From DAIDKA01 sp035503515 (lineage in GTDB: Bacteria > Pseudomonadota > Gammaproteobacteria > Steroidobacterales > Steroidobacteraceae), in the NCBI GenBank assembly GCA_035503515.1, contig DATJTJ010000161.1, positions 1 to 64,000 on the forward strand: a DNA stretch of 64,000 nt. Direction: 5' to 3'. Of this stretch, positions 51,405 through 60,474 are shown one piece after another (the first letter of the stretch is position 1; every line of letters begins with the position of its first letter). A program made the translations under genes and the position numbers. The notes under the pieces are model-generated. The model was not told where the DNA came from. It did no database searches and saw nothing but the letters and a program-made list of their open reading frames with translations.

Positions 51405-52337
51405 CTAGGCCGCCTCGATGAGCTTCGCCAGCCAGGCGGCGGAAAGGCGCGCTTCCTGCGTGAGCCATTGCCGAAAGCGGCGCACCTGGGGCCGTGCCAG
51501 GGCATGGGCCGCGAAGCGCGCCTGGAAGCCATGGGAGGTCCAGCCGCCGGAGCCCACGGCGAACGGCAGTATCACCGACCCGTCCTCGATATGGCGCTCC
51601 AGCAGCGCGAGACCGCAGATGCTGAGCCCGGCGTCGGCCAGGATCGCATCGACCGCGCGGATGATGCGCCGGAAGCGGATGCCCCGCTCCGGCGCCGTGC
51701 GCTTGAGCCGGTTCGCGGCGATCCATTGCGGCCAGTTCAGTGCCCGGGGATCGTCCCGATAGAAGTCCAGGTGCAGCAGCGGATAACCTTCCAGACGCGT
51801 CTTCGCCTTCAATCTGCCGATGCGTCGCCGCGTTGCGGGCGAGCTCACCGGCAGGAGGTAGTCCCGGAACAGCAGATCGGTGCGCTCCTGCTCCTGCCAG
51901 GGCCCGAAAGTGATTTCGCAGTCTGCAGGCCCCAGGCGCAACGCCGCGTCTCCCTCCCCGTTGATACAGAAGGTCACATGGGCATTGTGCGCCCGGAAGC
52001 CCGACAGGCGCGGCAACAGCCACAGGTCCGCGAAATCAGGGACCGCCGCGATCTGGAGTTCATGGCCGCGCTGCATGTCGAGCTGTTCCACCGTGACATC
52101 GAGCGCCCGGAAGGCGGACGCCAGATGCGGTAGCGCGCCCTCGATCTCCGGTGACGGCCGCAGGCCCGTCCGGCTGCGCAGCAGCAGGGGAAACCCGAGA
52201 TAGTCTTCCAGGACCTTGACCCGCTGGCCGACGGCCGCCGGAGTGATGGCGAGCGCTTCGGCGGCGGCCTTCAGGGACCCGCGCCGGATGGCCATTTCCA
52301 GCGCCTGCAGCGACTTGAGGTAGGTGGGGGCGACCAT
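51405..52337 (-). CDS. LysR-family regulator (GcvA-like)
   Basis: 310 residues. HTH about 4-62: LKSLQALEMAIRRGSLKAAAEALAITPAAVGQRVKVLEDYLGFPLLLRS. A periplasmic-binding-like effector domain follows, with ELQIAAVPDFADLWLLPRLSGF. Several features recall the GcvA subgroup. Divergent from the DUF4242 gene, which it may control through an AAAGA-AAA-TCTTT dyad (52349-52361). Effector unknown. Confidence 0.88.
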   Translation of the reverse strand: MVAPTYLKSLQALEMAIRRGSLKAAAEALAITPAAVGQRVKVLEDYLGFPLLLRSRTGLRPSPEIEGALPHLASAFRALDVTVEQLDMQRGHELQIAAVPDFADLWLLPRLSGFRAHNAHVTFCINGEGDAALRLGPADCEITFGPWQEQERTDLLFRDYLLPVSSPATRRRIGRLKAKTRLEGYPLLHLDFYRDDPRALNWPQWIAANRLKRTAPERGIRFRRIIRAVDAILADAGLSICGLALLERHIEDGSVILPFAVGSGGWTSHGFQARFAAHALARPQVRRFRQWLTQEARLSAAWLAKLIEAA

Positions 52338-52348
52338 AGCCGCAGACT

Positions 52349-52361
52349 AAAGAAAATCTTT
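52349..52361. promoter_or_regulatory. Short dyad in the LysR/DUF4242 gap
   Basis: AAAGA-AAA-TCTTT lies 12 bp before the LysR start and about 90 bp before the DUF4242 start. It is AT-rich against a GC-rich background, and LysR regulators commonly bind such gaps. Weak evidence. Confidence 0.3.
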
Positions 52362-52449
52362 ATCCATATCAATGAGCTTTAGGTTGTTGATCCGGCCTGG
52401 CGGCAGTACCGTCATGCGGTCAGACCAAAACCTCAACGGGAGATCCACC

Positions 52450-52737
52450 ATGGCTCAATTGAAACGGTTCATGATCGAGCGCGATATACCCGGCATCGGC
52501 GGCATGTCGGTGGTCGAGCTGTGCGGCGCGGCCCGCACCTCCAACCAGGCCCTGCACAAGATCGGCAGCGCCAGCATTCAGTGGCAGCACAGCTACGTGG
52601 CGGGGAACAAGACGTTCTGCATCTACCTCGCGGACTCGGAGGCCTCCATTCACCGGCACGCCGAGCTCAGCGGCATCCCGGTGTCCAAGGTGACGGAGAT
52701 CCCGCAGATCATCGATCCGACCACGGCCAACAACTGA
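52450..52737 (+). CDS. DUF4242 small protein
   Basis: 95 residues from ATG 52450. Pattern of DUF4242: KRFMIERDIPGIGGMS, QALHKIGSASIQWQHSYVAGNKTFCIYLADSEASIHRHAELSGIPVSKVTEI. A small ferredoxin-like alpha/beta protein; His and Cys residues could bind metal (nickel binding is noted for some relatives). Lone gene divergent from LysR. Function unknown. Confidence 0.82.
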   Translation: MAQLKRFMIERDIPGIGGMSVVELCGAARTSNQALHKIGSASIQWQHSYVAGNKTFCIYLADSEASIHRHAELSGIPVSKVTEIPQIIDPTTANN

Positions 52738-52777
52738 AGGACGCTGGCGGCGGTGTCGCGCCGCGCCGGAGAGGGAT

Positions 52778-53176
52778 TCAGGGACCCGCGGCGTTCTCGA
52801 CCAGGGTGCCGAATCCCGAGATGTTGAGCAGCAGGTCTGCGGACAGCCCGTGGCGATGGCCGAGGTATTCCGGGTCGTTGTAGGCCACCCGGGTGCCTCC
52901 GTCCTCGGCCCAGACCAGTACCTTCAGGGGCAGATCGATGGCGGCGGCGGGCACGGCCTGGATCAGCAGCGTTCCTGCCTTCGGATTGCCGGCGACCAGC
53001 ATCCGCGTCGGTCGCAGCGTCAGGCCCGCGGCCGCCGCATCGGCGCTGAAATTGAGGTCGGCGAAGATCCTGAGGTTGTGCGCCGTGAGTATCTGCCGCA
53101 GCCGGGCGATCACATCATCCGGGGCACGTGCGCTCTGGAGCACGACCATGCCTTGCGAGGGGTTGCCGAGGGTCAT
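52778..53176 (-). CDS. DUF302 protein
   Basis: 132 residues with the DUF302 fold: ARAPDDVIARLRQILTAHNLRIFADLNFSADAAAAGL, then MLVAGNPKAGTLLIQAVPAAAIDLPLKVLVWAEDG. Usually in stress or metal-related settings; no activity known. Divergent from the L-2-hydroxyglutarate oxidase gene with 50 bp between starts. Confidence 0.85.
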   Translation of the reverse strand: MTLGNPSQGMVVLQSARAPDDVIARLRQILTAHNLRIFADLNFSADAAAAGLTLRPTRMLVAGNPKAGTLLIQAVPAAAIDLPLKVLVWAEDGGTRVAYNDPEYLGHRHGLSADLLLNISGFGTLVENAAGP

Positions 53177-53226
53177 CCGAGATCTCCTGTCTTGCCAAAG
53201 GCCTGCCTGCCACGGATCATCGGCCG

Positions 53227-54432
53227 ATGCCCCAACTGTACGACTTCGCCATCATCGGCGGTGGCATCGTCGGCCTGGCGACTGCCCATGCGCTGCTGCG
53301 GTCCCATCCCCATGCCACCCTCGTGGTACTGGAGAAGGAGTCCGGCTGGGCCCGGCACCAGAGCGGACACAACAGCGGCGTAATCCATTCGGGCATCTAC
53401 TATAAGCCCGGCAGCCTCAAGGCGCGCTTCTGCCAGGCCGGCAACCGGTCGATGCGGGAATTTTGCCGGGAGCACGGGGTCGCTCACGAAATATGCGGCA
53501 AAGTCATTGTCGCCACCCGCGAGGACGAGCTGCCACAGCTTGCGCGACTCGAGCAGCGTGGGGCGGCCAATGGCCTGCAGGTACGCAGGATCGGTCCTGC
53601 GGAACTTCGGGAAATCGAGCCGCATGTGCAGGGAATCGCAGCCCTGCAGGTGCCGGATGCCGGAATCGCCGATTACGTCGGGGTCTGCAGCACGCTGGCG
53701 CGACTGCTGGGCGAGGCGCAGTGTGGGCTGTACCTCGGCCATGAGGTCACCGGCATCGTGACGCATGCGCAGGGCGTGGAACTCTTCGCCTGCGGGCGGC
53801 AGTTCGCGGCCCGCCAGCTGATCAACTGCGCGGGCCTGCACAGCGACCGGGTGGCGGCCCTGGGCCGCTGCGATCCGGGCGTGCAGATCCTGCCGTTCCG
53901 CGGCGAATACTACGAACTGCGTCCGGAGCGGCGACACCTCGTCCGGCACCTGGTCTATCCGGTGCCCGATCCGGAGTTTCCCTTCCTGGGTGTGCACTTC
54001 ACGCGCATGATCGGTGGCCAGGTCGAGGCGGGTCCCAACGCCGTGCTGGCCTGGGCGCGGGAGGGTTATCGCCGGGGTAGCGTCGACTGGACGGACGCGC
54101 GCGAGATCCTGCGCTTTGCCGGCTTCCGGAAACTCGCGGCCCGCTACTGGCGCAACGGTCTCGAGGAGATGTGGCGCTCGGTGAGCAAGCGCGCGTTCCT
54201 CAGGAGCCTCCAGCGACTGATCCCCGAGGTACGGTTGCGGGACCTCGTTCCGGCAGCCTCTGGCATCCGCGCCCAGGCCCTGCGCCCCGACGGCACCCTG
54301 GTGGAGGATTTCCACATCATCCGCGAGGATCGCTGCCTGCACGTGTGCAACGCGCCCTCGCCCGCCGCCACGGCGAGCCTGGAGATCGGACGCTATATCG
54401 CCGCTAGTGCACTTCCTGGTAGTGATCCTTGA
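53227..54432 (+). CDS. lhgO: L-2-hydroxyglutarate oxidase (FAD-dependent)
   Basis: 401 residues from ATG 53227. FAD-binding start YDFAIIGGGIVGLATAHALL, then the family-specific SGHNSGVIHSGIYYKPGSLKARFC and the closing SGIRAQALRPDG. It oxidises L-2-hydroxyglutarate to 2-oxoglutarate at the membrane, passing electrons to quinone. Length matches LhgO. The last 29 bp overlap the convergent gene at 54404. No csiD or gabD genes nearby. Confidence 0.92.
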   Translation: MPQLYDFAIIGGGIVGLATAHALLRSHPHATLVVLEKESGWARHQSGHNSGVIHSGIYYKPGSLKARFCQAGNRSMREFCREHGVAHEICGKVIVATREDELPQLARLEQRGAANGLQVRRIGPAELREIEPHVQGIAALQVPDAGIADYVGVCSTLARLLGEAQCGLYLGHEVTGIVTHAQGVELFACGRQFAARQLINCAGLHSDRVAALGRCDPGVQILPFRGEYYELRPERRHLVRHLVYPVPDPEFPFLGVHFTRMIGGQVEAGPNAVLAWAREGYRRGSVDWTDAREILRFAGFRKLAARYWRNGLEEMWRSVSKRAFLRSLQRLIPEVRLRDLVPAASGIRAQALRPDGTLVEDFHIIREDRCLHVCNAPSPAATASLEIGRYIAASALPGSDP

Positions 54433-55420
54433 TTGCCGCCGGATCGGGCACATGGACTCCGGTGTCCCACCCGGGTGGCATGCCGTAGGGCACCGACAGC
54501 AGGATTGCCTCCACCTGGCTGATCTTGCCTTCCTTGTTGATCTGGAAGATCTCATGGATCATCCAGGTCCAGGGTGCCGTCCGGGTCACCTTGACGGTCC
54601 TGCCGTTCTTCACGGTGTACGAGCGGGTCGTGGCGTCGTGGTCGAAGCCGACCGCGGCATAGACCAGCCCGCGCTCCCGATCGATCACCATGTAGCGGCG
54701 GTCCCGCAGACGCGTATCGTCATGGTAATAGCCCAACGCGAAGGCTTCCTTGCAGGAATAGTTGGCGCCGTTCGGTTCGGCTCCCGGCGCCACCGGACGA
54801 TTGGTGGTATACGCGCCGTTCTCGATCCGGTTGCAGTCGTCCGCAAACAGCGGGGGATGCGCGCCGGTGTTGTTCTCGATGCCCGTCCAGTAGGTATTTG
54901 CGATATCGATCAGCTCGGGGCGGCTGCGCTGACTTTCGGGCGGCAGCGCCTGCAGGAACTGGGGCCGGGGCGCATCCCCCAGGACATCCGGACGCGGATG
55001 TCCCGGAGTGCCGCCGATGAGATCGCTGGTGTGGGCCACCACACTCTCGATCTGCGTGATCCGCTGATCGACCACCTTGAGGCGGGTCGCCACCAGGATG
55101 GGTGCGCCATTCTCGGCCGCCTTGGCGAAGAAGCCGATCTCACCCATTTCCGGATCGGAGACCTTCAGGCGGTACTTGCCCACCGAACTGGCGACCCGCC
55201 ACAGGCCGTCCGGCAACGGCAGGGTCACGCCGTTCTCCGTGTAGCGGGTACCGGGAGCGATGGGCGCCTTCGAAGGATCGTGGGCGACCATGGCATCCAG
55301 ATACTGATCGGCGATGCCTTCCAGACAGGCGCGGTTGCAGTCTGCCTTCCCCGCCGCCGATGCCGCCTGCGCAACCATCATGGCTCCGAGCAACGAAACG
55401 GCGAGTTTGGTTCTCATCAT
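54404..55420 (-). CDS. Exported DUF8021-like protein (paralogue A)
   Basis: 338 residues. Signal peptide MMRTKLAVSLLGAMMVAQAASA, then KADCNRACLEGIADQYLDAMVAHDPSKAP, a domain I match to DUF8021 by pattern, and a second half ending in a Pro/Asp-rich tail. Its N-terminal Cys pair and YLxAMxxH segment recur in the protein at 58358, so the two are paralogues on either side of the TonB receptor. Periplasmic or secreted; function unknown. Confidence 0.7.
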   Translation of the reverse strand: MMRTKLAVSLLGAMMVAQAASAAGKADCNRACLEGIADQYLDAMVAHDPSKAPIAPGTRYTENGVTLPLPDGLWRVASSVGKYRLKVSDPEMGEIGFFAKAAENGAPILVATRLKVVDQRITQIESVVAHTSDLIGGTPGHPRPDVLGDAPRPQFLQALPPESQRSRPELIDIANTYWTGIENNTGAHPPLFADDCNRIENGAYTTNRPVAPGAEPNGANYSCKEAFALGYYHDDTRLRDRRYMVIDRERGLVYAAVGFDHDATTRSYTVKNGRTVKVTRTAPWTWMIHEIFQINKEGKISQVEAILLSVPYGMPPGWDTGVHVPDPAAIKDHYQEVH

Positions 55421-55432
55421 GACGTACTCCGA

Positions 55433-58312
55433 TCAGAGGCTCAGTTTGAACCCGAGAGTGTAGGTGCGGCCGATCACGTCGAACAGGGAGGCATTGGTGC
55501 CGCCGCCGGAGGTGCCGAACACGAAGTACGGCGCCGGGGCGGATGGCGGGGACCGGTCGAACACGTTGTTGATGGTGAAGTACACCCCGAAATCCTTGTG
55601 CGCAACGTCGAAGTCGTAGTTGAGCGTGAAATCGGTGTAGCACACCGAGGAGACCGTGTTCTGCGCCGGATTCAGCTGCGCCGGCGTGTAGGCATTGCTG
55701 AGCTTGCCGGGTCCGATGAAGCGCTCCTGGACGAACGCCGTGAACGGCTGGTTGGTGTACTGCAGGGCGACCGATCCCATCCAGTGGGGCACGCCCCCGC
55801 CGCCACCGGTCTGGCCGGCCAGCAGGATATCGGGGGAGCCGGGAACGATTTCGGTCAGGTGGTCCACGTGGTTGGCGAGGACCCGTAACGTCAGGTCACC
55901 GGGCACCGCGGCCGAGACGCTGTTCAACGGCAGGGCGTAGTCGGTCTCGAAGTCGACGCCGGCGGTATCCTCACCGCCGATGTTCAGGTACGGGGTACTG
56001 ACGGCGGTCAGGACGCCGTTGGCATCGCGGGTCAGGAGCGAGCACAGGGAGGTCGCGCCCGCATAGCACTGGTCGATGGTGAGCTGCCCGGACAATGTGG
56101 CGATCGCGTCCTTGATGTTGATGCTGTAGCGGTCGATGGACGTGGTCAGACGCGGCAGGAAGGCGGGCGTGAAGACGACGCCGTAGGTCGTGGTGTCCGC
56201 AACCTCGGGCTTCAGGTTCGGATTGCCTGAAGTGACGGTGAACACGATGGGATTGCGGTTCGGGGACCCTGGCGCCTGGAAGTCATCGACCAGATTGCTC
56301 TGGCCCTGGTTCTTGCCCAGGTACAGCTCGTTCACGTTCGGCGCGCGGATGTCGCGGGAACGCGCGGCACGGAAGCGGATGTCGTCGATCGGCTGCCAGG
56401 TGAGGCCCGCCTTCCAGCTATCCACGCCGCCGCTGGTGCTGTAGTCCGTGTAGCGGATCGCGCCGTTGAGATCCAGGGACTTGGCGAACGGCAGATCCTT
56501 CGCGAGGGGAATGAGCGTCTCGCCGAAGACCTCCCAGAGGTTGAACCAGCCCGAAACGGGTTGCTGGTTGCCGCGGTCGAAGCCACCGAAGACTCCCTGC
56601 AGCGAGGCCGGGAAGCCCAGGTAACCGCCGGTGAACGTCTTGATGCCTTCGGAAATCGGGTCCGAGGTCTGATCCGCCGACTCGCGCCGATAGCCGCTGC
56701 CGACGGCGACCGTCATGGGGCCGGCCCAGGTGTCGACCGGCGTCCCCGAAATACTGCCCTCGGTCACATCCTCGATGTTGTGGATCCACGAATACGAGGT
56801 CGCCGTCACGTAGGCCTTGGCCTGCGCCGAGGGTGACCCATAGCCGAAGAGGTCGATCGGCACGCAGCCGTTGTTGGGCTGGGTCAGCGTCGAGCGGCAG
56901 ACGATCTGCCCGCTGGCCGGATTCACCACCGCATCCGCGGCATTGTATTCGTTGCTGACGATGGGATTGTTGGCGGTGCTTTCACTGAAGTGATTTTCCC
57001 CATGCTGCGCATACCAGTCGACCTTCCAGTCCCCGAAGCTCGCCTTGAGGCCCGCCTTCGCCTCGTAGGTACGGTTCTCGGTATTCACCAGCAGCGGGCC
57101 GAAATCCTCGTCATAGCGGTTGAGGACGAACGAGCTGATGCCATCGGCAATCATGGCCGTGCGGATCGAGGCCGGCAGGAAGGCATTGTCCTGCTGGATG
57201 GTGTAGCCGGAGCCCAGGCCCTGCCAGGGATAGGTGCTGACATAGTCGGCCATGCTGCGCGCGAACAGCACCTGGGCGTAGGCGCTGACATGATCGGTCA
57301 CGTCGAAGTCGCCGCGCGCGAACAGATGCTGCCGTTCCACCCCGGGATCCGCCTGGAAGTACGCGCCCACATCCGGGTTGGCGCCACCCGCCCCCGAGCC
57401 GCCGATCATGGTGCCGGCCGTCACGAGGCTGCCGTAGTTGAACGGCATCGGAATGCCACCGACCCCGAACTGGGTGCCTTTGAGCGGACCTGTGGAAATC
57501 ATGCCACCCCAGGTGAACTCCGCCGAATGGGCATTGCACTCGCGCAGGTACTGGGGCGTCTTGGCCGGATTGCCGATCAATGAGCAGGAATTGAACCAGT
57601 CGCGGTCGGTGTAGTTCGGAACGCCGTTGTTCTTGTAGGCGTCGGCACTGATGACGAAGTGGCCGCGGCCCCCGAAGAGGTCCCAGCCGCCCGTCAGCTG
57701 TACCTTGCCATTGCGGTCATCCTCGTACCGGGACTCCCCCGCCTGGATGTCCGCCTTGATGCCCGTGAAGCGGGTATCCAGCACGAAATTCACCACGCCC
57801 GCGACCGCATCCGAGCCGTAGACCGCCGAGGCGCCGCCGGTGACGATGTCCACGCGCTTGATCAGCGCTTCCGGGATCAGGCTCACGTCGGTGACCGCCT
57901 GCAGGCTCGAGGGCACGATGCGCGCACCATCCAGCAGCACCAGCGTCCGGTTCGATCCGAGGCCGCGCAGGCTCAGGAAGCTCTGCCCCACCGTTCCCGT
58001 GGTGCCGACGCCCGTGTTCTGCGGCAGGCTGGAGTTTGCGATCTGGGGCAGCTGCACCAGGGCATCGACGATGGAACTGGGCGCGGCAGCCTGCAGCTGC
58101 TGGGCCGACACGGCCGTGGTGGGCGTGGGTGCGTTGGCACCGTTGGTGACCACGCGCGAACCCGTCACGACGACTTCCTGCAGCTGGTCGGCAGCGGCTG
58201 GCGCCGGTGCCGGCGGCGGCGTCTGGGCGCGCGCGCAGGCCGTTGCCAGCGCCCAGCTCACTGCGGCCGCTATGGCCAGGGGTTTACGCCCGATCTTCGC
58301 ACTGTCAGTCAT
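55433..58312 (-). CDS. TonB-dependent outer-membrane receptor
   Basis: 959 residues from ATG 58312 (AAGGAACG upstream). Signal peptide, Pro/Ala linker, then the TonB box region LQEVVVTGSRV, a plug domain (PSSIVDALVQLPQIANSSLPQNTG, LRGLGSNRTLVLLDGARIVP, VDIVTGGASAVYGSDAVAGVVNFVL) and a 22-strand barrel ending in an aromatic-rich strand (GRTYTLGFKLSL). Imports a large or scarce ligand with TonB energy. Flanked by two paralogous secreted proteins, all on one strand 12-46 bp apart, so co-expressed. Ligand unknown; not a clear siderophore type. Confidence 0.93.
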   Translation of the reverse strand: MTDSAKIGRKPLAIAAAVSWALATACARAQTPPPAPAPAAADQLQEVVVTGSRVVTNGANAPTPTTAVSAQQLQAAAPSSIVDALVQLPQIANSSLPQNTGVGTTGTVGQSFLSLRGLGSNRTLVLLDGARIVPSSLQAVTDVSLIPEALIKRVDIVTGGASAVYGSDAVAGVVNFVLDTRFTGIKADIQAGESRYEDDRNGKVQLTGGWDLFGGRGHFVISADAYKNNGVPNYTDRDWFNSCSLIGNPAKTPQYLRECNAHSAEFTWGGMISTGPLKGTQFGVGGIPMPFNYGSLVTAGTMIGGSGAGGANPDVGAYFQADPGVERQHLFARGDFDVTDHVSAYAQVLFARSMADYVSTYPWQGLGSGYTIQQDNAFLPASIRTAMIADGISSFVLNRYDEDFGPLLVNTENRTYEAKAGLKASFGDWKVDWYAQHGENHFSESTANNPIVSNEYNAADAVVNPASGQIVCRSTLTQPNNGCVPIDLFGYGSPSAQAKAYVTATSYSWIHNIEDVTEGSISGTPVDTWAGPMTVAVGSGYRRESADQTSDPISEGIKTFTGGYLGFPASLQGVFGGFDRGNQQPVSGWFNLWEVFGETLIPLAKDLPFAKSLDLNGAIRYTDYSTSGGVDSWKAGLTWQPIDDIRFRAARSRDIRAPNVNELYLGKNQGQSNLVDDFQAPGSPNRNPIVFTVTSGNPNLKPEVADTTTYGVVFTPAFLPRLTTSIDRYSINIKDAIATLSGQLTIDQCYAGATSLCSLLTRDANGVLTAVSTPYLNIGGEDTAGVDFETDYALPLNSVSAAVPGDLTLRVLANHVDHLTEIVPGSPDILLAGQTGGGGGVPHWMGSVALQYTNQPFTAFVQERFIGPGKLSNAYTPAQLNPAQNTVSSVCYTDFTLNYDFDVAHKDFGVYFTINNVFDRSPPSAPAPYFVFGTSGGGTNASLFDVIGRTYTLGFKLSL

Positions 58313-58357
58313 TTGAACGTTCCTTGTGTACAGCAGTCGCCTGACCACCCCGGGGAC

Positions 58358-59314
58358 TCACCATCCGGGCAACTGCCGGTAGGGCAGCAGCGACACGTAG
58401 GCAAAGATGCGCTGGATCTTTCCGGCGCGGACCTGGAAGGTCTCGATGATCTGGGTGGTATTGGGATACGAGGACAGGCTGAAGCGCCGGGCGGCACCGC
58501 CCGTGGTGCTCGCCGAGACGGCGTTCATCTGTGGCTTGATGTTGCCGGGATGCTGGAACATCACCACCGCATAGACCAGCCCGCGCTCCGGATCCGTCAG
58601 CAGGAAGCGCCGGTTGGTGATTTCATGGATGTAGTCGAACATGTGGGTATCGAACTGCGCCCCCGCACTCATCGAGGGGCGCGTCGCGGTCGCGATGGTC
58701 GGCGCGGTCTGCGCGCCGTTCTCGATGCGCAAGGTATTCTCGGCGAAGGGCACGATCCTGCCGTTGCCCTGCTCGATGCCGTTGAAGTACTGGTTGGCAT
58801 CGTGGCGCAGCTGCTCAGGGGTGCTGCGCTCGCCTGCGGGTAGGGTCTGCTCCCACTCCGGGGCCGCCGTGGTGAGGCTGTCGAAGCTACCGTGCACGCC
58901 CGTCGCCTGCCTGACCACGAAGGTCTCAATCTCGCTGAGCATCCCCGCCTTGCGCTTCAGCCGTATGCCCAGCAGTACCGTCAGGCCGTTTTCCTTGCCG
59001 GTTCCGTAGAAGGCCACCTGCTGGGTCCGCGGATCCTCGATGTAGAGCTTGAAGGTGCCCAGGGAGCCGATGGTCTGCCACAGCCCATCGCCGAGCTTCA
59101 GTCGATTGGTGTTCTCGGTGAACCTGACATCCGGTGTGGTCTTCAGCTGCCCTGGCTGGTGCGCGAGGAGCGCCGCCAGGTACTGGTCCATCGCGCCGTG
59201 AAGACAGGCGCGGTCACAGTCACGCCCATTGGCCGCCGGTGCCGCTGCCGTGAGTGCCAGCATCGCGACCGCCGCCAGTAGCCCGGCACTGCGAACCACT
59301 GTGGTCCTGCTCAT
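58358..59314 (-). CDS. Exported DUF8021-like protein (paralogue B)
   Basis: 318 residues from ATG 59314 with GGGGGAG upstream. Signal peptide ends near AAAPAANG; then RDCDRACLHGAMDQYLAALLAHQPGQL mirrors paralogue A, and both continue with a RFTENT/RYTENG block, GLVYAVVMFQH/GLVYAAVGFDH and a FQVRAGKIQ/FQINKEGKIS end. First gene of the TonB-receptor operon. Likely supplies or processes the receptor's ligand; unproven. Confidence 0.72.
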   Translation of the reverse strand: MSRTTVVRSAGLLAAVAMLALTAAAPAANGRDCDRACLHGAMDQYLAALLAHQPGQLKTTPDVRFTENTNRLKLGDGLWQTIGSLGTFKLYIEDPRTQQVAFYGTGKENGLTVLLGIRLKRKAGMLSEIETFVVRQATGVHGSFDSLTTAAPEWEQTLPAGERSTPEQLRHDANQYFNGIEQGNGRIVPFAENTLRIENGAQTAPTIATATRPSMSAGAQFDTHMFDYIHEITNRRFLLTDPERGLVYAVVMFQHPGNIKPQMNAVSASTTGGAARRFSLSSYPNTTQIIETFQVRAGKIQRIFAYVSLLPYRQLPGW

Positions 59315-59389
59315 GACTCCCCCCGGTTCCGTCACTTGTTTTGAGTTGTCAATGAGGCTAGCAGCTAGGTCGGACGACCTGAACACACC

Positions 59390-59408
59390 AAAGCAAGTGA
59401 TCTGCTTT
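59390..59408. promoter_or_regulatory. Candidate LysR operator
   Basis: AAAGCA-N7-TGCTTT is a dyad with the T-N11-A spacing style of LysR sites, between the divergent paralogue B/TonB operon and the lysR gene. An extended -10 (TGGTATAAG, 59461-59469) for lysR follows. Confidence 0.45.
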
Positions 59409-59511
59409 CGCAAAGCGCGAACGCATTGATGCCCGTGGCGCAGTTGAGGGCCGTGAGGACTGGTATAAGAATCCACTGGCGCAGGACGCGGGACGGACGA
59501 CCTTGAACACG

Positions 59512-60399
59512 ATGCTGAACATCAACGCCCTGATCACCGTGGCCCGGCTGGGAAGCTTTTCAGCGGCCGCGCGCGAACTGGGCACGGCGCCATCGGTGGT
59601 CACGAAACGGATTTCTCAATTGGAAAAGGAGGTTGGCGCGCGGCTCATCAATCGCTCGACGCGCGGTCTTGCACTCACGTCCGCCGGTGAGCGCTATCTG
59701 CCGCGCTTCGTCCGGCTGCTCGCCGAACATGAGGAGGTGTTCCGCAATTCCGAGACCGGCGGCGCCACCGTGGAAGGTTTCGTGCGCGTCCAGGCCCCGC
59801 CCTCGGTCACCTCGAGCTTCCTCGGGCCGCTGTTCATCGATTTTCAGCTGCGCCATCCGCGAGTGGACCTCGAGGTCATCGTCACCGAACGCGCCGTCAA
59901 TCCACTGGAGGAAGGATTCGATGTGGCCCTGGGCGCCTGGCCGGTCTCCTATCCGAACGTGATCGATGTTCCACTGTGCCGGTACGATCTCATCGTGGTC
60001 TGTGCCCCCAGCTACCTGCGCAGCAACCCCAAACCCAGCCATCCGACCGAACTGCTCGATCATCAGTGCCTGACCACCTGTCTGCTGCGGACCAGCTGGG
60101 GATTCACCCACGCCCGCGGATCGATGAACATCGAGGTTCATCCCCGGCTGCATTCCAGCGACAGCTGCATGGTCCGGGACGCCGCCCGCCGGGGCGCCGG
60201 GATCGCGGTGCTGCCGCCCTACCTCGTCAATGAGGACCTGGCGTCCGGCGTCCTGGTGAGGCTGCTGGAGGATTTCCCGGTCACCACGCACTGGATGAAC
60301 GCGCAGGTACCGCGCATGAAGATGAACCGTCCGGCCGTCCAGCAGCTGGTGAATCTGCTGAAGGAGGGCATGCAGCCGGCGCCGCCCTGGGAGCGCTAG
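59512..60399 (+). CDS. LysR-family regulator
   Basis: 295 residues from ATG 59512 (TTG 59503 is also possible). HTH: INALITVARLGSFSAAARELGTAPSVVTKRISQLEKEVGARLINRSTRGLALTSAG. Effector domain with FVRVQAPPSVTSSFLGPLFIDFQLRHPRVDLEVIVTERAVNPLEEGFDVALGAWP, close to the CrgA/AaeR-like subgroup. Divergent from the TonB-receptor operon; probably controls it through the dyad at 59390. A second possible target is the esterase gene that follows. Confidence 0.88.
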   Translation: MLNINALITVARLGSFSAAARELGTAPSVVTKRISQLEKEVGARLINRSTRGLALTSAGERYLPRFVRLLAEHEEVFRNSETGGATVEGFVRVQAPPSVTSSFLGPLFIDFQLRHPRVDLEVIVTERAVNPLEEGFDVALGAWPVSYPNVIDVPLCRYDLIVVCAPSYLRSNPKPSHPTELLDHQCLTTCLLRTSWGFTHARGSMNIEVHPRLHSSDSCMVRDAARRGAGIAVLPPYLVNEDLASGVLVRLLEDFPVTTHWMNAQVPRMKMNRPAVQQLVNLLKEGMQPAPPWER

Positions 60400-60415
60400 C
60401 AGGCCGGGTCTTGCT

Positions 60416-60429
60416 TGCAAACGTTTACA
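60416..60429. promoter_or_regulatory. LacI-family-like operator before the esterase gene
   Basis: TGCAAACGTTTACA is a palindrome with one mismatched pair and matches the TGTAAACGTTTACA type bound by LacI-family sugar regulators. It lies 46 bp before the esterase ATG. No LacI gene is in the window. Confidence 0.5.
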
Positions 60430-60474
60430 CGTGCAGGCAGCCTAGCCGGGTTGCTTTGTCAATCGGGGAAAACC

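Noticed and set aside
54407..55888. 493-residue open frame on the plus strand
   Set aside because: Antisense to the DUF8021-like gene and the receptor end; no protein-family features.
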